DNA from: Arthrobacter castelli DSM 16402
Lineage (GTDB): Bacteria > Actinomycetota > Actinomycetes > Actinomycetales > Micrococcaceae
Direction: 5' to 3'
Assembly (NCBI RefSeq): GCF_000430705.1
Contig: NZ_AUMN01000015.1
Span: 1 to 64,000, forward strand
Length of the DNA: 64,000 bases
Shown: positions 63,999 through 64,000 of the stretch, in pieces
Position numbering within the stretch: position 1 is the stretch's first letter
How the letters are laid out: each line of letters opens with the position of its first letter
Notes under the pieces: model-generated
Told to the model about the DNA's origin: nothing
What the model saw: the letters and a program-made list of their open reading frames with translations, nothing else
Databases searched by the model: none
Program-made: the position numbers and the translations under genes

Positions 63999-64000
63999 CT

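Larger units (their letters stand above)
50283..64000. mobile_element. Integrated genomic island with serine recombinase and type I R-M (partial)
   Basis: From the tadA break to the right edge the genes are accessory: serine recombinase, transposase relic, small HTH protein, toxin-antitoxin, GIY-YIG protein, type I restriction-modification genes and unknown proteins. Coding density is lower and several frames look decayed. At least 13.7 kb; the far boundary and the missing tadA 5' part should lie beyond 64000. No phage structural or conjugation genes are visible in this part. Confidence 0.75.

Overview
The window looks like a chromosomal segment of a high-GC actinobacterium of the Micrococcales, closest in style to Arthrobacter and relatives. 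The evidence is an actinobacterial gene set: a fused 2-oxoglutarate decarboxylase/dehydrogenase (kgd), a GuaB1-type IMP dehydrogenase paralogue, the SigR/RsrA thiol-stress pair, the 24-residue ribosomal protein bL37, a C-rich-loop 6C-type RNA, and an FtsEX operon ending in an M23 peptidase with smpB and tmRNA downstream. No taxon can be fixed without a database search.

Layout. 1-3.2 kb is a decayed accessory strip: the end of an IS630-type element, an unknown 204-residue protein, frameshifted genes and a fragment of a RibD-C domain protein. 3.2-7.5 kb is a minus-strand operon of a BCCT transporter, a CocE/NonD hydrolase interrupted by an in-frame TGA, and a BetI-like TetR regulator. 7.6-11.8 kb holds a lipoprotein, a HIT/DinB/deaminase cluster, a Cds1-like PLP enzyme and an MBL-fold protein. 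11.9-15.3 kb is a zinc unit: a Fur-family regulator (zur-like) convergent with a znuA-C-B importer operon that has a Fur-family palindrome upstream. 15.4-24.4 kb carries two CNNM/CBS membrane proteins, guaB1, kgd and a GDSL-like protein.

24.4-29.2 kb has a UvrA-like ABC protein diverging from a DUF4097-PadR operon across duplicated operators, then an MDR reductase. 29.3-34.8 kb has bL37, a terminator, rsrA-sigR with a SigR-type promoter, and doxX-aroA-rsgA followed by hisN. 34.9-38.4 kb has the 6C-type RNA and an Mn/Zn ABC transporter operon ending in its DtxR-family regulator, with a DtxR-like palindrome over the first start codon. 38.4-45.8 kb has a YbdK-type ligase, tmRNA, smpB, the M23 peptidase, ftsX, ftsE and prfB. 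45.8-50.3 kb is a Tad (Flp) pilus operon.

The most striking feature is at about 50.29 kb. The 5' part of tadA is missing, and a large serine recombinase starts about 30 bases beyond the last native tadA codon, on the opposite strand. From there to the right edge the gene content changes to a mobile island: recombinase, transposase relic, small HTH protein, unknown proteins, a ParE-type toxin-antitoxin pair, a GIY-YIG protein and a complete type I restriction-modification system (hsdM-hsdS-hsdR). The far end of the element lies outside the window. The island also carries two diverged copies of a small acidic protein family starting M(G/R)FNWEQV that I do not recognise.

All calls rest on reading the sequence. 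No homology search was run, so family names come from recognised motifs and gene context.
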